A stretch of DNA of 64,000 bases, from contig NC_090610.1 in the NCBI RefSeq assembly GCF_004359215.1, forward strand, positions 1,706,607 to 1,770,606. The letters run 5' to 3'. The notes under the pieces are model-generated. The model did no database searches. It was not told where the DNA came from and was given only the letters and a program-made list of their open reading frames with translations. Every line of letters begins with the position of its first letter. Within the stretch, counting starts at the first letter, position 1. Origin of the DNA: Bremia lactucae. Taxonomy: Eukaryota; Oomycota; Peronosporomycetes; Peronosporales; Peronosporaceae. Shown in pieces: positions 22,275-33,689 of this stretch. The translations under genes and the position numbers were made by a program.

Positions 22275-24499
22275 ATGTCGACCCCAGCACCAGCAGCCGC
22301 CCTGCAGAACCGCGTGCACAAACTTTTGAACTCTCGCGCAGAACTGGAGGCAACCAAAGCGCTCCTTCGGACGATTGTATCAAATGAATCATCACCCGCG
22401 ACATCGATTGTAAAGATGGATGCGTCAGGTGCGTCTACGTTGGCGACTCTACGCCGAAGTTTGCGCTCGAGCTTAGAACATCAGCAATTAGCGCTTGCTG
22501 AATTAGCTTTGGATAATCTGAATGCAACAATTGAGCGTATTTCAAAATTAGCCAGTGAGGTTGATGCGCTAGACATGAAGTGCGACCAAGTACACAAGTA
22601 TTTAGAGACTACTAAGAGGGACACAGAACAAGTGCAGACTGAAGCAGCGACGTTGGCAACTGAAAGGTATGGCTTGAGGTTTGTACTATTACTTCTGAGT
22701 ATATGTGCTTAGATATCGCACGTACTGGTATCACAAGGGACAAGGCACAGCAGGAGTGTAAGGAGGCAAGGAACTTTTTGAACCGCTATCAATTGACGGA
22801 CGAAGAGGTGCGCACGCTATATGCAGAGCAAATAGCTGACGAAGACGTGGAAGATTATTTCAGCACATTGGAGCGAGTTAAGCAGATTAAAGCAGACTGC
22901 AAGGAGTTGTTCGCCACGGGCGAGGTAAATTGCGGACTGGAGCTGCTAGATACGTTAGGCAAGTACCAAGAAGCTGGCTTTAAGCGACTATACCAATGGA
23001 CGGCAAAAAAGTGCACGGAAGTGGACGGCGATACGTGCAATTCCCTCCATCGGGCGATTGCTTTGTTGAGCGACCATACAGAGTTTTACAAGTACAGCGG
23101 CTTCAATTCTATTTTGTGCTGAAGAATCCACTAACACTACCGTGTGGTGCTGCTAAAACACAGCTATTGTAAGGAGTGTCTGACGGCATCGCGACGGTCT
23201 CAAATAGTGCAACGCTTTCTCTTAGCTCTAACTGTAGGCGGACCAAATGGGATTCCAAGGCCAATTGAAATGCACGCTCATGACCCTGTACGTTACTGCG
23301 GTGACATGTTGGCTTGGGTTCACCAGGCTATAGCTACCGAGAGCGAGTTTTTTTGTGTGCTATTCGGTGGCGACGTCGACTTATGTCCTCCTACTGCTTC
23401 TACAAACGAAGCATTAGATGGAAATCCGGGCTTATTAGCAGCAAGAAATGGCAACTCTACGAGAAAAGTGGATAATATCGTGTGTACGTCCATGGTTGGA
23501 TGTGCGTTTGACGGGGTAGCGAAAATGCTGCAGGTGCGTGTTAAGCAGACCATAAGCTCGTCGCACGGCATCGTTATTGCCTACAAGCTTAAGCATCTAC
23601 TTGCATTCTACCACCGCAAGCTCGACAAACTCATCACTTATTCCGAGGTTGCACAAGTACTTTGTTATTGCCGCGAAGCTGCGAACGAAGCGTTTAATTG
23701 CCAGTTTGAGCAGTTAATGGATTCCTTTGCGGCTTCGGCCCAAGATTATGCCGCAAGTCTTGCAGCTACGCACAGTTCGCTCGATGTGTCTCACCGCTTA
23801 CTAACTTTGCTTGACGTGTTTCAAACATCGCTAGTGCCCGAAGAAGATAAAGAAGCTGAATTGGCGCCACTATTTGACAGTTGTGTTCAAGCTCTTGAGC
23901 TCATGTGTCAGCGCAGCGTGGCTAGCCTTGAAAATGTTGACGCACTTGTGTTTCGGATTAATAACTTTAGTTGCTTCCAAGATCCGCTCGGTCGTATCCC
24001 GGAGGTTTCTAAGTGGCACTTAAACATTTGTAGCGACCTGGACCGTTGGCTACAAGAGCTGAGTGAGGTGCATGCTAAGCATGTATTAGATCGATGTCGA
24101 GCGACTGCATTGTTAGACCACATACAAGAGTTTCAGCAGAATCACGCTTGCGCAATGGAGTTGTCACCAGCAGACACGCCAGGCTTGGATGGTGAGACGA
24201 TCACGCAAGTTATGGATGACTTCTTTGCGGCGCTTATGACACTCGTCTTTCCTCAGCTCGACAACTTTGCACAATCTCAAAACTCGGATAAGTTTCGCAT
24301 GCTCATATCGGCAACACTTGCTCGAAAGTACGCGTTTATATACGAGTTTGTGTTTGACGTGAAGAATGGCTACAAACCTATTCATGAGCCATCGTCGTCG
24401 TCCGGGTCATCGCATGAGCGTAGTCGTCATGTGGTTCTCCGGCATGCGCCAGATGATGTCCGGACCGTGCTTGAACTAGATGTAGAAGTAAAAGCTTGA
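22275..24499 (+). CDS. COG6: Conserved oligomeric Golgi complex subunit 6
   Basis: A subunit of the COG tethering complex, which captures retrograde vesicles at the Golgi (family knowledge). Predicted exons are 22275-22666, 22738-23091 and 23164-24499, giving 693 residues; the family is usually 600-700. Both introns are 71-72 bases with GT/AG ends and keep phase 2. Joining them restores COG6 hallmarks: FLNRYQLTDEEVRTLYAEQ, EDYFSTLERVKQIKADCKE, YQEAGFKRLYQW, then GGPNGIPRPIEMHAHDPVR and YCGDMLAWVHQA. The N-terminal 130 residues are helical and coiled-coil-like. The C-terminus ends in a Ser-rich patch and RHAPDDVRTVLELD. The start is the first ATG in frame, with nothing longer upstream. It is convergent with the helicase gene. 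Confidence 0.92.
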
Positions 24500-25205
24500 T
24501 TTATTAAATGACTAGAATTGATGCAAAAAAAAGTTATGTCAAATCGTCAACTATACATTGGGTATGACATACCTCGCAAGCACGAATGTACTTGCGCACG
24601 AACTGATACTGGCGGAGCTAGTAAAAGTCGCGACTTACTGTGAGATAAGTTTTCTCACGTCCACGATGCCCACTTGTTAGTGCATCGTGCCACTCATACA
24701 TGTCCTAAATTAATCGGCTCTGGCATGAACATTATTTACGATTTCAGCAAATCTGTTCAGGTTTTATATAAGTGCAATTATTAACTCTACCTATTAAATA
24801 AATAAGTTGTAAGAAGCCCGGTTAGATGTGAAATCGCTTATCGACACCAAAATTCACAAAGATCCGCAGAGTTAATTTCATTCGTATTAATCTTTCGCCT
24901 TTTACCAGAATTCACAAAGATTTCGGAATCCAGACCGATTGATTTTTCACGAGACTGTGGTTCTTAGCAATGTGACGCCTTAATTTAATCAGCCATTTAC
25001 GTTCAAAATCGATTTTTAGATTTTAGCATATTCCACAAGTACATTTAGCAAATGGTCAATACTTCCCATGATGGTCTGACATGCTGTCATTATTGACGGG
25101 TATGCTGGTATGCGGTGTAAGAATCTCGACCTTAGAAGTAATATTTCATTTAAAAGGCAGGCGTAAGGCAATGTTACTTAGCTTTTTTGCTTTTATTCGT
25201 TTTTT
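24500..25205. other. COG6-helicase intergenic region with integrase scrap
   Basis: Convergent 3' ends 706 bases apart. Bases about 24560-24690 are an inverted, roughly 130-base copy of the zinc-finger part of family A integrase (compare 4320-4445). Other parts are AT-rich and hold the 3' untranslated regions. No further gene is seen. Confidence 0.6.
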
Positions 25206-27572
25206 TTATTCAATGATCTTCTGCTCCTTTTTATCGCCTGAAAATCGTGTCTCAGACTGGCTGCCACTGCCTTTTTTGCATTTCACTAGCTTCATCTGTT
25301 TACGGCGATTTGCCTTCTGGAGGTCGTAACCAGATACCGTATTAATTCGATGGCGCAAGGGCGGAGCTCTTAAAAGTTCCTTCCTCTTTATTACACTGTA
25401 CATAAACAATTGAAAAGTCACGCAACAGCAGCATTAAGTAAAATGACAAGGTGTGACATACCTCGCCTTCTTAAGCGAAAGCATCCACTCCGGAACATCA
25501 CAACCCGAGATCTTCATAACATTCGCAATCGAGCGCAAATAAACCATATCATCTTCGGTAAAGAACGTGATAGCCTTTCCGTGGCGGCCATTGCGACCGG
25601 TCCGACCAATGCGATGGATATAACTGACTGCACTCTAATAATGAAAGAAATACAGATTAATGCTTCAATCATGAAAGAGGACAAGCAGACATGTTTATCC
25701 ATACCTGTGGAAAATCGTAATTAATCACCATATTGACAGCCTTAAAGTCCATACCACGGCTCATTAGGTCTGTACAGATAAGTATCCATACTTCACCAAT
25801 GCGAAAACGCCGAATTGCATCATCACGCTGTTCCTTGGTGCGATCTGCGTGAATAGCACCAATATTCACCCCATCGTACATTAACTCGTGGTATAATTCG
25901 TTGGCACGTTCCTTGTTCTGTACAAAGAGGAGAGCAGGAAGATCAAGCCCTCCATGCAACAATTGCTTCATCGCAACAAGTTTTCCTTCCTCCTTGCCAA
26001 CAAAAACCAGTTTCTGATTAATCGTGCTTGCTCCAGCATTCTTCGTACCCACAGACACCTTTATAGGGTCACGCAGCACTGATTGAGCAAGCTCCTCGAC
26101 TCCTTCTAGCATTGTAGCACTGAACATGGCTCGCTGGACTTTAGGATGAGTGCAAGCAGCAATGATTTCATCGACCTGCTCCACAAAACCCAGCTCCAGA
26201 AGTCTGTCGGCCTCGTCCAAACACACCATTTCAGCGGTTGAAAGATCAACCTTTGCTTCTTTTATTAAATGTACTAGTCGAAGCGGAGTAGCAATTAAAA
26301 CGTCGTGAGTGGTAGCCACCTTGTTTTTTGTCTGAAAAGCAATTGTAGCTGCAGTTGCCTTGGACAGCAGAGTAATGTGCTGCTTTTTACCAACACTCAT
26401 ACGCACAAATTCAGCACGAATTTGAACAGCCAGGTCACGGGTTGGGGCCAAAACAATCGAGCGAATACCCGTGCTAGTTGCGCTTCCATTTGCCAAGTTT
26501 GCAAGTATTGGAATCGCGAAAGCTGCCGTCTTACCAGATCCTGTCGGTGCTGTGGCCAGCACATCGCGTTGAAGTAAAAGGCACGGAATAGCTTGCATTT
26601 GCACAGGCGTAGGCTCTTTGTACTCGGAGCGTTCAATGTTTTGCAAAAGGACGTGCTGCATCAGCTGTGAGTTAGCGCTTGAATTCAAGCGCATGTCGGC
26701 AAATGATGTAATAGGTGCCGGCGCACTTTCTCCACTCACGCGAATACCAAGCTGGCGTCGAAGTTGCTGAATACTCTCCCTGTCAAAACCGTATGAGAAC
26801 ACAAATTAGGCAATTTTTGCGACGCTGTAAAATTATTAAATACCAGCTATTGACGGACTTTTCGGAGGCACCGCAGTCTTTTGAACTATGTTTTGTCTTC
26901 AATTTCGCTAAAGACGCTGCATCAGTATTTTTCTCGTCCATATTCTCGCCATGTGGCTTAAACAAGGTAACATTTTCATCTCCATCTTCACTTTCGCTAG
27001 CCTTCTCATCATCGACGTCCAGCTGCTGCGATGCTTCTCCACTACCAATCGGTTCCGTTTGCAAGTGACAAGATTTTCGCGTTTTCTTAGATTTTGCCGC
27101 CTTCGTCTTGGGTGGGACAAGTAGCTGCGACGCCTGCTGCCGCTCTTTATCTTTTAAACGCTGCTTTTCAAGTGCTCCTTCGCTCAGCTTGCGCTTGCGA
27201 CGAAGTTTGCTTCCTTTTACTTTGCGTGGTTTAATGTTCGGATCGCAGTCCGGCGTGATGTCGACGGTAATCTTGCGTGATTGCATCTGATTAGATGTAA
27301 GCTTTGGAACTGCATCAAAGCCGAAAAAGTCGAGCGCATCAACGTTTGACGACTTTTGAATTCCCGCTTTTGAAACTGATGCTGTTATCCATTGGTACAA
27401 GCGTGATGTTATAAATAAAATAAAAATTTAGTTAGGTGCCTCACGAGAAACAAAGATTAATTTCTGTGAAGAAAGAGCGCAAACCTTTAATAGACTGCTT
27501 AACTTGCTGTAATTCCTTGGAGTTTTTAAACGTGACGCCCTGTGTGAGCGATCCGAAGAAGGTGTTTGACAT
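25206..27572 (-). CDS. DEAD-box ATP-dependent RNA helicase, DDX52/Rok1 type
   Basis: Predicted nucleolar helicase for small-subunit rRNA processing (function known for Rok1/DDX52). Exons on the minus strand: 27572-27485, 27381-26844, 26779-25705, 25634-25462, 25395-25206; 687 residues with all phases consistent. The N-terminal 200 residues are charged and Lys-rich, with an [11 protein letters not shown] motif typical of this subfamily. Core motifs: Q motif [21 protein letters not shown] (about 290), Ia [42 protein letters not shown] after the fourth intron. The Lys-rich tail ([14 protein letters not shown]) fits the family. The first-exon start ([12 protein letters not shown]) is inferred from splice signals and is the least certain part. 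Introns are 64-103 bases. Confidence 0.88.
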
Positions 27573-27956
27573 TGCAAGCTTTGTTGCTTGTGTCCACTAA
27601 TGAAAAAAATAGTTTTTGAATTAGAGCAATTTTGATAAAGAGCATACATCGCGATCAAATTTAATGTACAATAATATAAGCGACGGATGCAGCCATTTTA
27701 CTTGTAGCGCTTTGGATGCGAAAAGTCGAGGTCATAATATGACTGCATCGTTCCACAACGTACATTATTACGAATGAACCAAATAAGAAAGAAAATCGTA
27801 CTAGATGCGCCGAAAGCTGGATATTATTTCTATAATTGACACGGCAATTACCCGTCTCCTGCTTACCATAATTTTAAACTTATTCAGCAATTACCTCAAC
27901 AACATGTTAGAGTTTAAACTCCGTAAAAGGAGTTCAACTGTAAAGATAAATAAATG
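27573..27956. promoter_or_regulatory. Upstream region of the helicase gene
   Basis: About 380 bases between the helicase start and the truncated gene fragment at 27957. It must hold the helicase promoter and probably the 3' untranslated region of the truncated gene. No specific element is recognised; AT-rich. Confidence 0.35.
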
Positions 27957-28077
27957 CTAGCCTTCTTTTTGCGAATGAGCCACGCTTCCTCCAAGTAACG
28001 CATCACACGTGAACGGGTAATAACCGCGCAACTTTTCGAATGCTGCTGCGTGCTCTTCCATTAATGATGATGAAACG
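27957..28077 (-). pseudogene. 3' terminal exon of an unknown gene, truncated by an LTR
   Basis: On the minus strand a frame is open from the LTR junction at 28077 to a TAG at 27957-27959. It reads SSSLMEEHAAAFEKLRGYYP then FTCDALLGGSVAHSQKEG and stop. Composition and codon use look like a host gene, not a retroelement. I do not recognise the protein. If the reading is right, a family B element inserted into or deleted the rest of the gene. Alternatively it is a chance open stretch of 40 codons. Confidence 0.4.
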
Positions 28078-28610
28078 TGTAGGCGGGCACGTCGTAATGC
28101 GACCACGATCTACTTAGACACACACCCTAGCACAGCGAGAAAGCGGTTTAACCAGCTTCTCTTGCGTGCAGTGAGGTAGTTGCGGTTGGCGCGTTAGCGA
28201 CCTCACCCAACGCACTAAGTACTCTGGTTAAGTGTCGTCACGGGAGCGGTAATCCGGCTCCTCGTGCGCACTTACCAAGTAGGAAGTAGTTTTCAGACTG
28301 ATTTATATTTAATCGCATTAAATATAAATACCTATTTCTACCAATCAAAATGTCATCTCTACAGATAACACTTTATATGTATTGCGAGCGTATCTTTCTA
28401 GATACCTCGCGTAACGGATGACGCTAGCCGTCATCCCTCCTAATGTGAATGCACCCGTGTGCATCACATACACAAAGGTTGGTCACAAATCTGAACCACA
28501 CCCGAGTGCTGGGTCTAATTACTTTAATTGAGTAATTGATCATCCCCTTAAGTACACCAAGTGTAATTAACGGGGACTGTGTAACATTAGGGCAACTTTA
28601 GCCCGTTACA
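28078..28610 (-). repeat. LTR family B, 3' LTR
   Basis: 533 bases. In minus orientation it starts TGTAACGGGC next to a G-rich tract and ends CCCGCCTACA. It aligns over its full length with 63270-63801. The outer flank AAACG (28073-28077) has no partner because the 5' end of the element is missing. Confidence 0.88.
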
Positions 28611-28741
28611 CCATCCCCCCTTAACGAACGAATTTACTTTTTTAAATTCGTCAAAGAGGAGCAAGGAACTGCGAGTAGCTTTACGCGCCGCTAGTTCTCT
28701 CAATCACTCTAGCGACCTGTGTTCCATACACGGCGCCAAAG

Positions 28742-30245
28742 ATGCCACCTAGAAGGGGCCATGTTGGTGGGTCGTCTGCGAAGACGCCCACTCAAACCCC
28801 GCACTAAGCGCGCGCGCCGCGTTAATTCGCCGGCCGCGTCCAATGCCTTAGTCGAAACGCCGACAGCTACTGCTGCTGTCGCGTTAACGAGGCTAAAGGA
28901 TCCATTTTACTTTAACAATGAAAATTGTGATCCGTCCCTCATTGTCGACCACAATGAGTCGACACCGTTGCCGTCACCTCATAGTAGTGATGCGGACAAC
29001 GAGCTCATGAGGAAGGATGATGGCGCATTATTGCCCATCCAAACTCCTCTCATGGCTCACAACATGAAGACAGCAGCATTTACGAATGCTGTCTCGTCGT
29101 CTGCGCTGGATAGCGTAGCGACAGGAAATATGAGCGCTGCCCATGAAGGCGCAGCCGCTTCTCCGTTGGGTATAACCACAACGCCTTATGCTCAGACCAT
29201 AATCCATAATGGTTCTGACATAGAGGAATCGGAGCCTAAAGATCCGGCGACGACACGTGAACGTGCTCAGTCGGTGTCACAAGCCAGTCGTTTTGAACGT
29301 GGCTATGTGACGGGCGACATATCACTGATGCCCCCTCCATCAAAATGGCCTCGTTTAAACAAGCCAAGAGCGTCGCTCCTATAGCGCGCTTTTGTAGACG
29401 CACATAATTTTTATGGCATCTTTAAATCATGAAGGGCTCAGGGAAAATCGCTTGGGGGTATTTTCCCGATCCCGGTCGTGTTGCGTTCGAATGCAACGCC
29501 CAACCTATACGAGGCGGAATTCCTGCGCCGCATTCATCCGCATTCCGATGCGATGAAATAGTGGTCGCAGCGAATTAATTTCGCCCGCGTGCGTGTGAAA
29601 GGAATCATGGGCGGTACTGTACTTCCTTTTTCTGCTCACAACGCTACTTCTGCTGCTATCCATTTGAGACTAGCGAAGCGGCCTCAGCTGGTGCTGCTTT
29701 TCATGGGCAGCCACCAAGCCGGGCACATCAATACGTAGGAATCGATCGGTTGCCAAAAATCAAAACTCTTCGGGTAATCTTTCCATTGGACGAGGATCTG
29801 ATACCCTTGCCTCACGGAGCGGTGGGCAAGCAACCTTCCAACAAGGAAGCGTTGATTCCCACCCGCATCCATTAGTGCAGGCGGCGCCCAATAGGAGTGA
29901 AAATCTCGCCAAAATACTCGCGGCTGCCTTACCTTCGTCCGTTCAGTCACAGGCTATAAGCGCTGCTGAACGACGTATTGCGGATCTCGAGGGTCAAGTC
30001 TCGCGACTGACCTCGGATCTCGTTGATGTCCGGCGAAGGCTCGTCAGGGTTATGAACGCCTGAAGACTCGCTTGGACCTCTTTGAAAGGATAATGCTGAG
30101 GGATCCGCGTTACTCACGACTTGTCCCTCGCTCTTCTAGTCCTGTTCGTGGTGGGAGGAGTCAGTCCTATAGCTTTTCGCCTTCACCGTCTCCCTCACCC
30201 GAACGACGCTCGACTCACAGTCGGCGTCACCATCGGTCTCCTTAG
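28742..30245 (+). pseudogene. Antisense reading frame in the 3' region of family B (copy 2)
   Basis: Opposite to pol, starting MPPRRGHVGGSSAKTPTQ just inside the 3' LTR. After a one-base shift the frame stays open to 29384 (about 190 residues): basic RTKRARR, then acidic and Ser/Pro-rich NESTPLPSPHSSDADNELM, IIHNGSDIEESEP, ERGYVTGD. Later pieces read YEAEFLRRIHPHSDAMK, RVRVKGIMGGTV. A coiled-coil stretch (AAERRIADLEGQVSRLT, then DLVDVRRRL) lies at 29958-30050. It ends in an Arg-Ser tail (PRSSSPVRGGRSQS, SPSPERRSTHSRRHHRSP) with stop at 30243. The first 900 bases lie beyond the sense chromodomain, so sense coding cannot explain their openness. Confidence 0.6.
29684..29950 (-). pseudogene. Family B chromodomain (copy 2)
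   Basis: One chromodomain: GGNQRFLVGRLLAHRSV, then YQILVQWKDYPKSFDFWQP. The Trp residues of the binding cage region are kept, but the usual WEP is WQP. It sits 3' of integrase as in chromoviruses. The frame continues upstream only about 25 residues and is out of register with the integrase frame. Confidence 0.75.
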
Positions 30246-30594
30246 ACGGATGGTGATATGTGACCTCATTTGGGTCTACATACCGTTTCAGACGACCCAC
30301 GTAAAATACGGGGTGCGTCTTCATATACAAGGGAAGGGTGAGCCTATAATTTAGGTCTCCAACCTCTTCTACCATCGTAAAGGGCCCAATGAAACGCGGC
30401 AACAACTTCCCTCCCCCACCAAGACTCGGGCTGCGCACAAACGAGACTGGTGTCCGAGGATGGTGCAGTCCGTTCATATAAAACGGTGTCTCATCCGTAC
30501 TGGCGTGGACACTGTTATTTAAAGCGAACTCCACAAAGGGCAATTGCTTGCTCCACTCTTTGGGAGTTGCTATAGTGCGCAAGAGGTCGGTCAT
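30136..30594 (-). pseudogene. Family B integrase C-terminus duplicate with GPF/Y module
   Basis: A 152-residue frame: RTIATPKEWSKQLPFVEFAL, NGLHHPRTPVSFVRSPS, then LPRFIGPFTMVEEVGDLNYR and MKTHPVFYVGRLKRY, a clear GPF/Y module. The first 60 residues repeat those of the preceding frame (30906-30732). Between the copies is another piece of pol. The sense linker after RLKRY overlaps the antisense Arg-Ser coding region. Confidence 0.8.
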
Positions 30595-30599
30595 AAGGC

Positions 30600-31781
30600 G
30601 TAGTTTTATTGACCACTGCTAAACTGGCAGGGTCACTAGGGCAAGTTTCTGTCTTTGAGATGATACCCTCATGGGTCATCGTCATATTGACGAAACTATG
30701 TCCCTCTTTCGCACCGAGCATAGTGAGGGGCCCTCCCCCACTAAGACTCGGGCTGCGCACAAACGAGACTGGCGTCCGAGGATGGCGCAGTCCGTTAATA
30801 TAAAACGGTGTCTCACCCGTACTGGCGTGGACACTGTTATTTATAGCGAACTCCACAAAGGGCAATTGCTTGCTCCACTCTTTGGGAGTTGCTATAGTGC
30901 GTAAGACATCCGCCACGACCCGATTGGCACGTTCTGTTTGGCCATCGGTCTGGGGATGATCTGCGGTCGACATGTGGAGCTTGCTACCTAGCAGCTCGAA
31001 CACATGTCGCCAAAAACCAGACGTAAAACGTGGATCCCGGTCCGATACTATGGACTCGGGCATCCCGCGTAGTCGGTAAACATAATCCAGGAACAAGAGA
31101 GCTGCCTCCTTGCCTGTGATCGATGTTTTACATGGTGCTAAATGCACCATCTTGCTCAGTCTGTCTACAAAGACGACTAGCCCTGTCCGACCCTTATGAT
31201 CGGGCCGCCTGCCAAACATGAAGTCCAGACTAACTGACTTCTAACAGTTGGTTTGAAACGGTAGCGGCTTCAGTGGCGCACTGCTGGACGGTGCAGGCTT
31301 AATGCGCTGACACTGTTCGCAAGAGCGAATATAGTTGGCCACCCATCTATATAGGTGTGGCCACCAAAATTCCTCTGACACTCGTAAGAATGTCTTTTCA
31401 CGGCCCAGATGCCCACTAGATGGCGCATCATGGAGCTCGTGAAGGATCATCAACTTGAGATCTGTGTCATGAGGCACAGATTCTCAAGGGATCACAAGGT
31501 GACAGCTGATACCATAACAGGCCATCGCTGTAGCTAAAGCGATTTAGCTTAGCTCTCAAGTGCGACGGAATGGAAACCTTTATTCCACCGAAGTGATCCA
31601 ACAGCAGGCGACAGTGGTCGTCCTGACTGTAGCTCTCTTTTATCTCAGAGGCCAATGAGGTCGTCACGTGGTATGCCTTCATGGCTGCCAACGTTGACGG
31701 CTGAAATTGTGCTTTCGCACTAGACACACTTTCCTGGTGTCTAACCTCGAAGTCTGGTCTGCGCGATAAAGCGTCAGCCAT
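30600..31781 (-). pseudogene. Family B integrase: connector, HHCC finger and catalytic core
   Basis: Three successive frames. 31781-31467: MADALSRRPDFEV, the RNase H-integrase connector. 31477-31241: zinc finger with H(DA)PSSGH and CEQCQRIKP, all HHCC ligands present. 31219-30740: VVFVDRLSKMVHLAP, IVSDRDPRFTSGFWR and DHPQTDGQTERANRVV, the DDE-type core with its later acidic residues. Small frame breaks separate the parts, near 31470 and 31230, so the gene is inactive as read but well preserved. Confidence 0.85.
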
Positions 31782-31782
31782 G

Positions 31783-32030
31783 GGTAGTATACCCTATTAT
31801 GCTATTCTAAAACAGTTAAATACTTAAATCTCATTTACTATGGGTAACAAATGTGGTCGCCGCCAGATAAAAATCTGGCGGCCAAAATCTATTTTTAATT
31901 AGCTAGGGTAAGGTTTTAGATTTAAATAATTAAATAAAGTGCAGTTCCCCTTTTGATCTTAAAACGTTAAGTGCCTTCCTAAGGCTTGCGCATTGATCTG
32001 TAAGAGATAGAAGCCTTTCTCAGGTTTCAG
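31783..32030 (+). repeat. LTR family C-related 5' segment
   Basis: About 250 bases match 21300-21560 and 49680-49915, including the GCCGCCAGAT/ATCTGGCGGC inverted repeat, then diverge. The remaining stretch to 32220 is a leader without recognised features. Confidence 0.65.
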
Positions 32031-32220
32031 AACTTTCAGATGCGCAGCTTACGACAAGCTCAGAACTATGTTTGGGCTTGAACGTGTGGAGTTTATTTTC
32101 TTGAACTCCACATGTTAAAGTAAGTATATATCTCTCAGGGACCAGAGGTCAAGGCTTAAAGCCTTCATGCGATACGAAGCCTCCCTGATCGGTCAGGTAT
32201 AGGACCACTTAGCGGCATCT

Positions 32221-33038
32221 ATGCCAACCCGGTCCATCTCTGTACCTGACTCAGAGCCGAGGGCTCGCCCTCTAACTGTAAATGTGAAGACATTTGAGGG
32301 AAAAGAGGGAGAAAATCTCCCTTTTTGGATTCAGCAGATGGAAATGTCCATTGATTCCGCCTTGTTCTTAACAGAACGGCAAAAGGTAGCAATGGCCATT
32401 TCCAAACTTGGAGGTAGAGCCATGGAGTGGGCACTATCGTGCAGCACGTCCATAAACGACGCTTTTCCCTCATGGGATTCGCTGAAACAGCAAATGACCA
32501 GCATGTTTGCACCGCCTGATCAGGCTTCTAGCGACTCGACAGGGTAAAAGAACCCTAGGGGAGTTTGTCCAGGAGTTGAGGAGTTGGAACTCTCTTTGCA
32601 TCTATGCATCAAGACCCGGTGTAAGAAGCAATTGTAGTTAATATATTAACGGGGGGTCTCAATGAGGGCGTTGCCCGGACAGAATTAATCCAAACTCATC
32701 CTGCTACTTTCGACGAGGCAGTTGCTATAGCGCTACGCGCCGAGTTCGACTTTAAGTCTATTCGCGTTAGCACGCCTGTTTACCGAACAAGCTCTTCGAG
32801 CACATGGGTACCGTCTAATAGACCGGAACCCATGGATCTAAGCCTCGTTGAGGAAGGAGAAAAGTTACTTCAAGCTGTGGTACAGCATAAAAATATCCGT
32901 AGCTATAATATGTGCGGAAGCACGAAACATTTACGTCCGGCCTGTCCCCTACGAAATACGCGTAAAGCTGGAAAGAGCACAAATTTCGACCTATACCAGA
33001 AATCTGGTACGGTGCGGGAAAACGTCGATACCCAGTAG
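32221..33038 (+). pseudogene. Family C gag
   Basis: The start [18 protein letters not shown] is followed by a typical retrotransposon capsid: [36 protein letters not shown] and [19 protein letters not shown] frame break at about 32545 is followed by still recognisable capsid (TLGEFVQEL). From 32832 a frame gives MDLSLVEE and a zinc-knuckle remnant MCGSTKHLRPACP in which the first Cys position is Tyr. It ends with TAG inside a hairpin (33031-33058). Confidence 0.8.
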
Positions 33039-33160
33039 GTGCTGGGCGCCCTACTGGGGAAGACCTAGGCTCTGTTGAACCTCAAGGAGGTGAGAATAAA
33101 GAGAACCTAGCCCCAATTAGCTCGGAGCTCAATGGCACGGGGCGAGAGTACAAGCCTGGC

Positions 33161-33688
33161 TTGCTAGTCGCTCAAGCGACTGTAAAGGGCTATGCTAAGC
33201 CGTGGTCAATTTTAATTGACTCAGGAGCGTCTTCCAATTATGCTCGACGCCTTTCCCTTGAAGGAAGTCAACAATACGTTGAGGCGCTTAGATCGCATGA
33301 AGGTGATACAATCACTGTTCGCTTAGCGACTGGGACTCGTGTCACTGTTCCCAAAGTTCAATTGAACTTAGGTATAAAATTTCTGGACTTTGACAGTATG
33401 GAACGCTGTCTCGTCCTTGATTTGGATTCGAGATTTGATCTCATCCTTGGTATGGCCTGGTTAGAACACCATGAGCCATGGATCGATTGGAGGTCTAAGA
33501 CCTTAGGCGCCACGCGCAATGTTCCTAGCAAAGTTTTGGAGAGTCATGAACCCACCTTTGCTAGGCAACAAAAGCGCTATTGGCGCGGATCATTGAATGA
33601 GTCTGTCAGTGTGTTAGACATTAGCATATCTGAGTTAATAAACTCTAATGTTAAAACATTAATTCTGAGCCCGACTCAGCAGAAATAA
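33161..33688 (+). CDS. Family C aspartic protease (retropepsin)
   Basis: Processes the gag-pol polyprotein. The frame is open for 175 residues and, without an ATG, extends upstream through the hairpin region. The catalytic motif ILIDSGASSNYA is intact (DSG in place of DTG). Flap-region GDTITVRLATGTRVTVPK, then LDLDSRFDLILGMAWLEHHE and WIDWRS follow, the expected order. It lies in the -1 frame relative to the zinc-knuckle frame of gag. A stop at 33686 separates it from the linker, so this copy is not a continuous pol. Confidence 0.8.
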   Translation: MLVAQATVKGYAKPWSILIDSGASSNYARRLSLEGSQQYVEALRSHEGDTITVRLATGTRVTVPKVQLNLGIKFLDFDSMERCLVLDLDSRFDLILGMAWLEHHEPWIDWRSKTLGATRNVPSKVLESHEPTFARQQKRYWRGSLNESVSVLDISISELINSNVKTLILSPTQQK

Positions 33689-33689
33689 G

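Larger units (their letters stand above)
28078..31781 (-). mobile_element. Ty3/Gypsy family B, minus-strand 3' half
   Basis: On the minus strand: end of RNase H and connector (31781), integrase 31477-30740, a partly duplicated IN C-terminus, GPF/Y module about 30410-30290, linker, chromodomain 29950-29740, 3' region, polypurine tract about 28614-28622, LTR 28610-28078. The 5' half is absent; sequence left of the family C LTR at 31783 simply stops. The plus strand carries antisense frame copy 2. Confidence 0.85.

Noticed and set aside
22275..24499. First impression of COG4 for the Golgi tether gene
   Set aside because: Motifs after splicing (FLNRYQLTDEE, GGPNGIPRPIEMHAHDP, GDMLAWVHQA) are those of COG6, not COG4.
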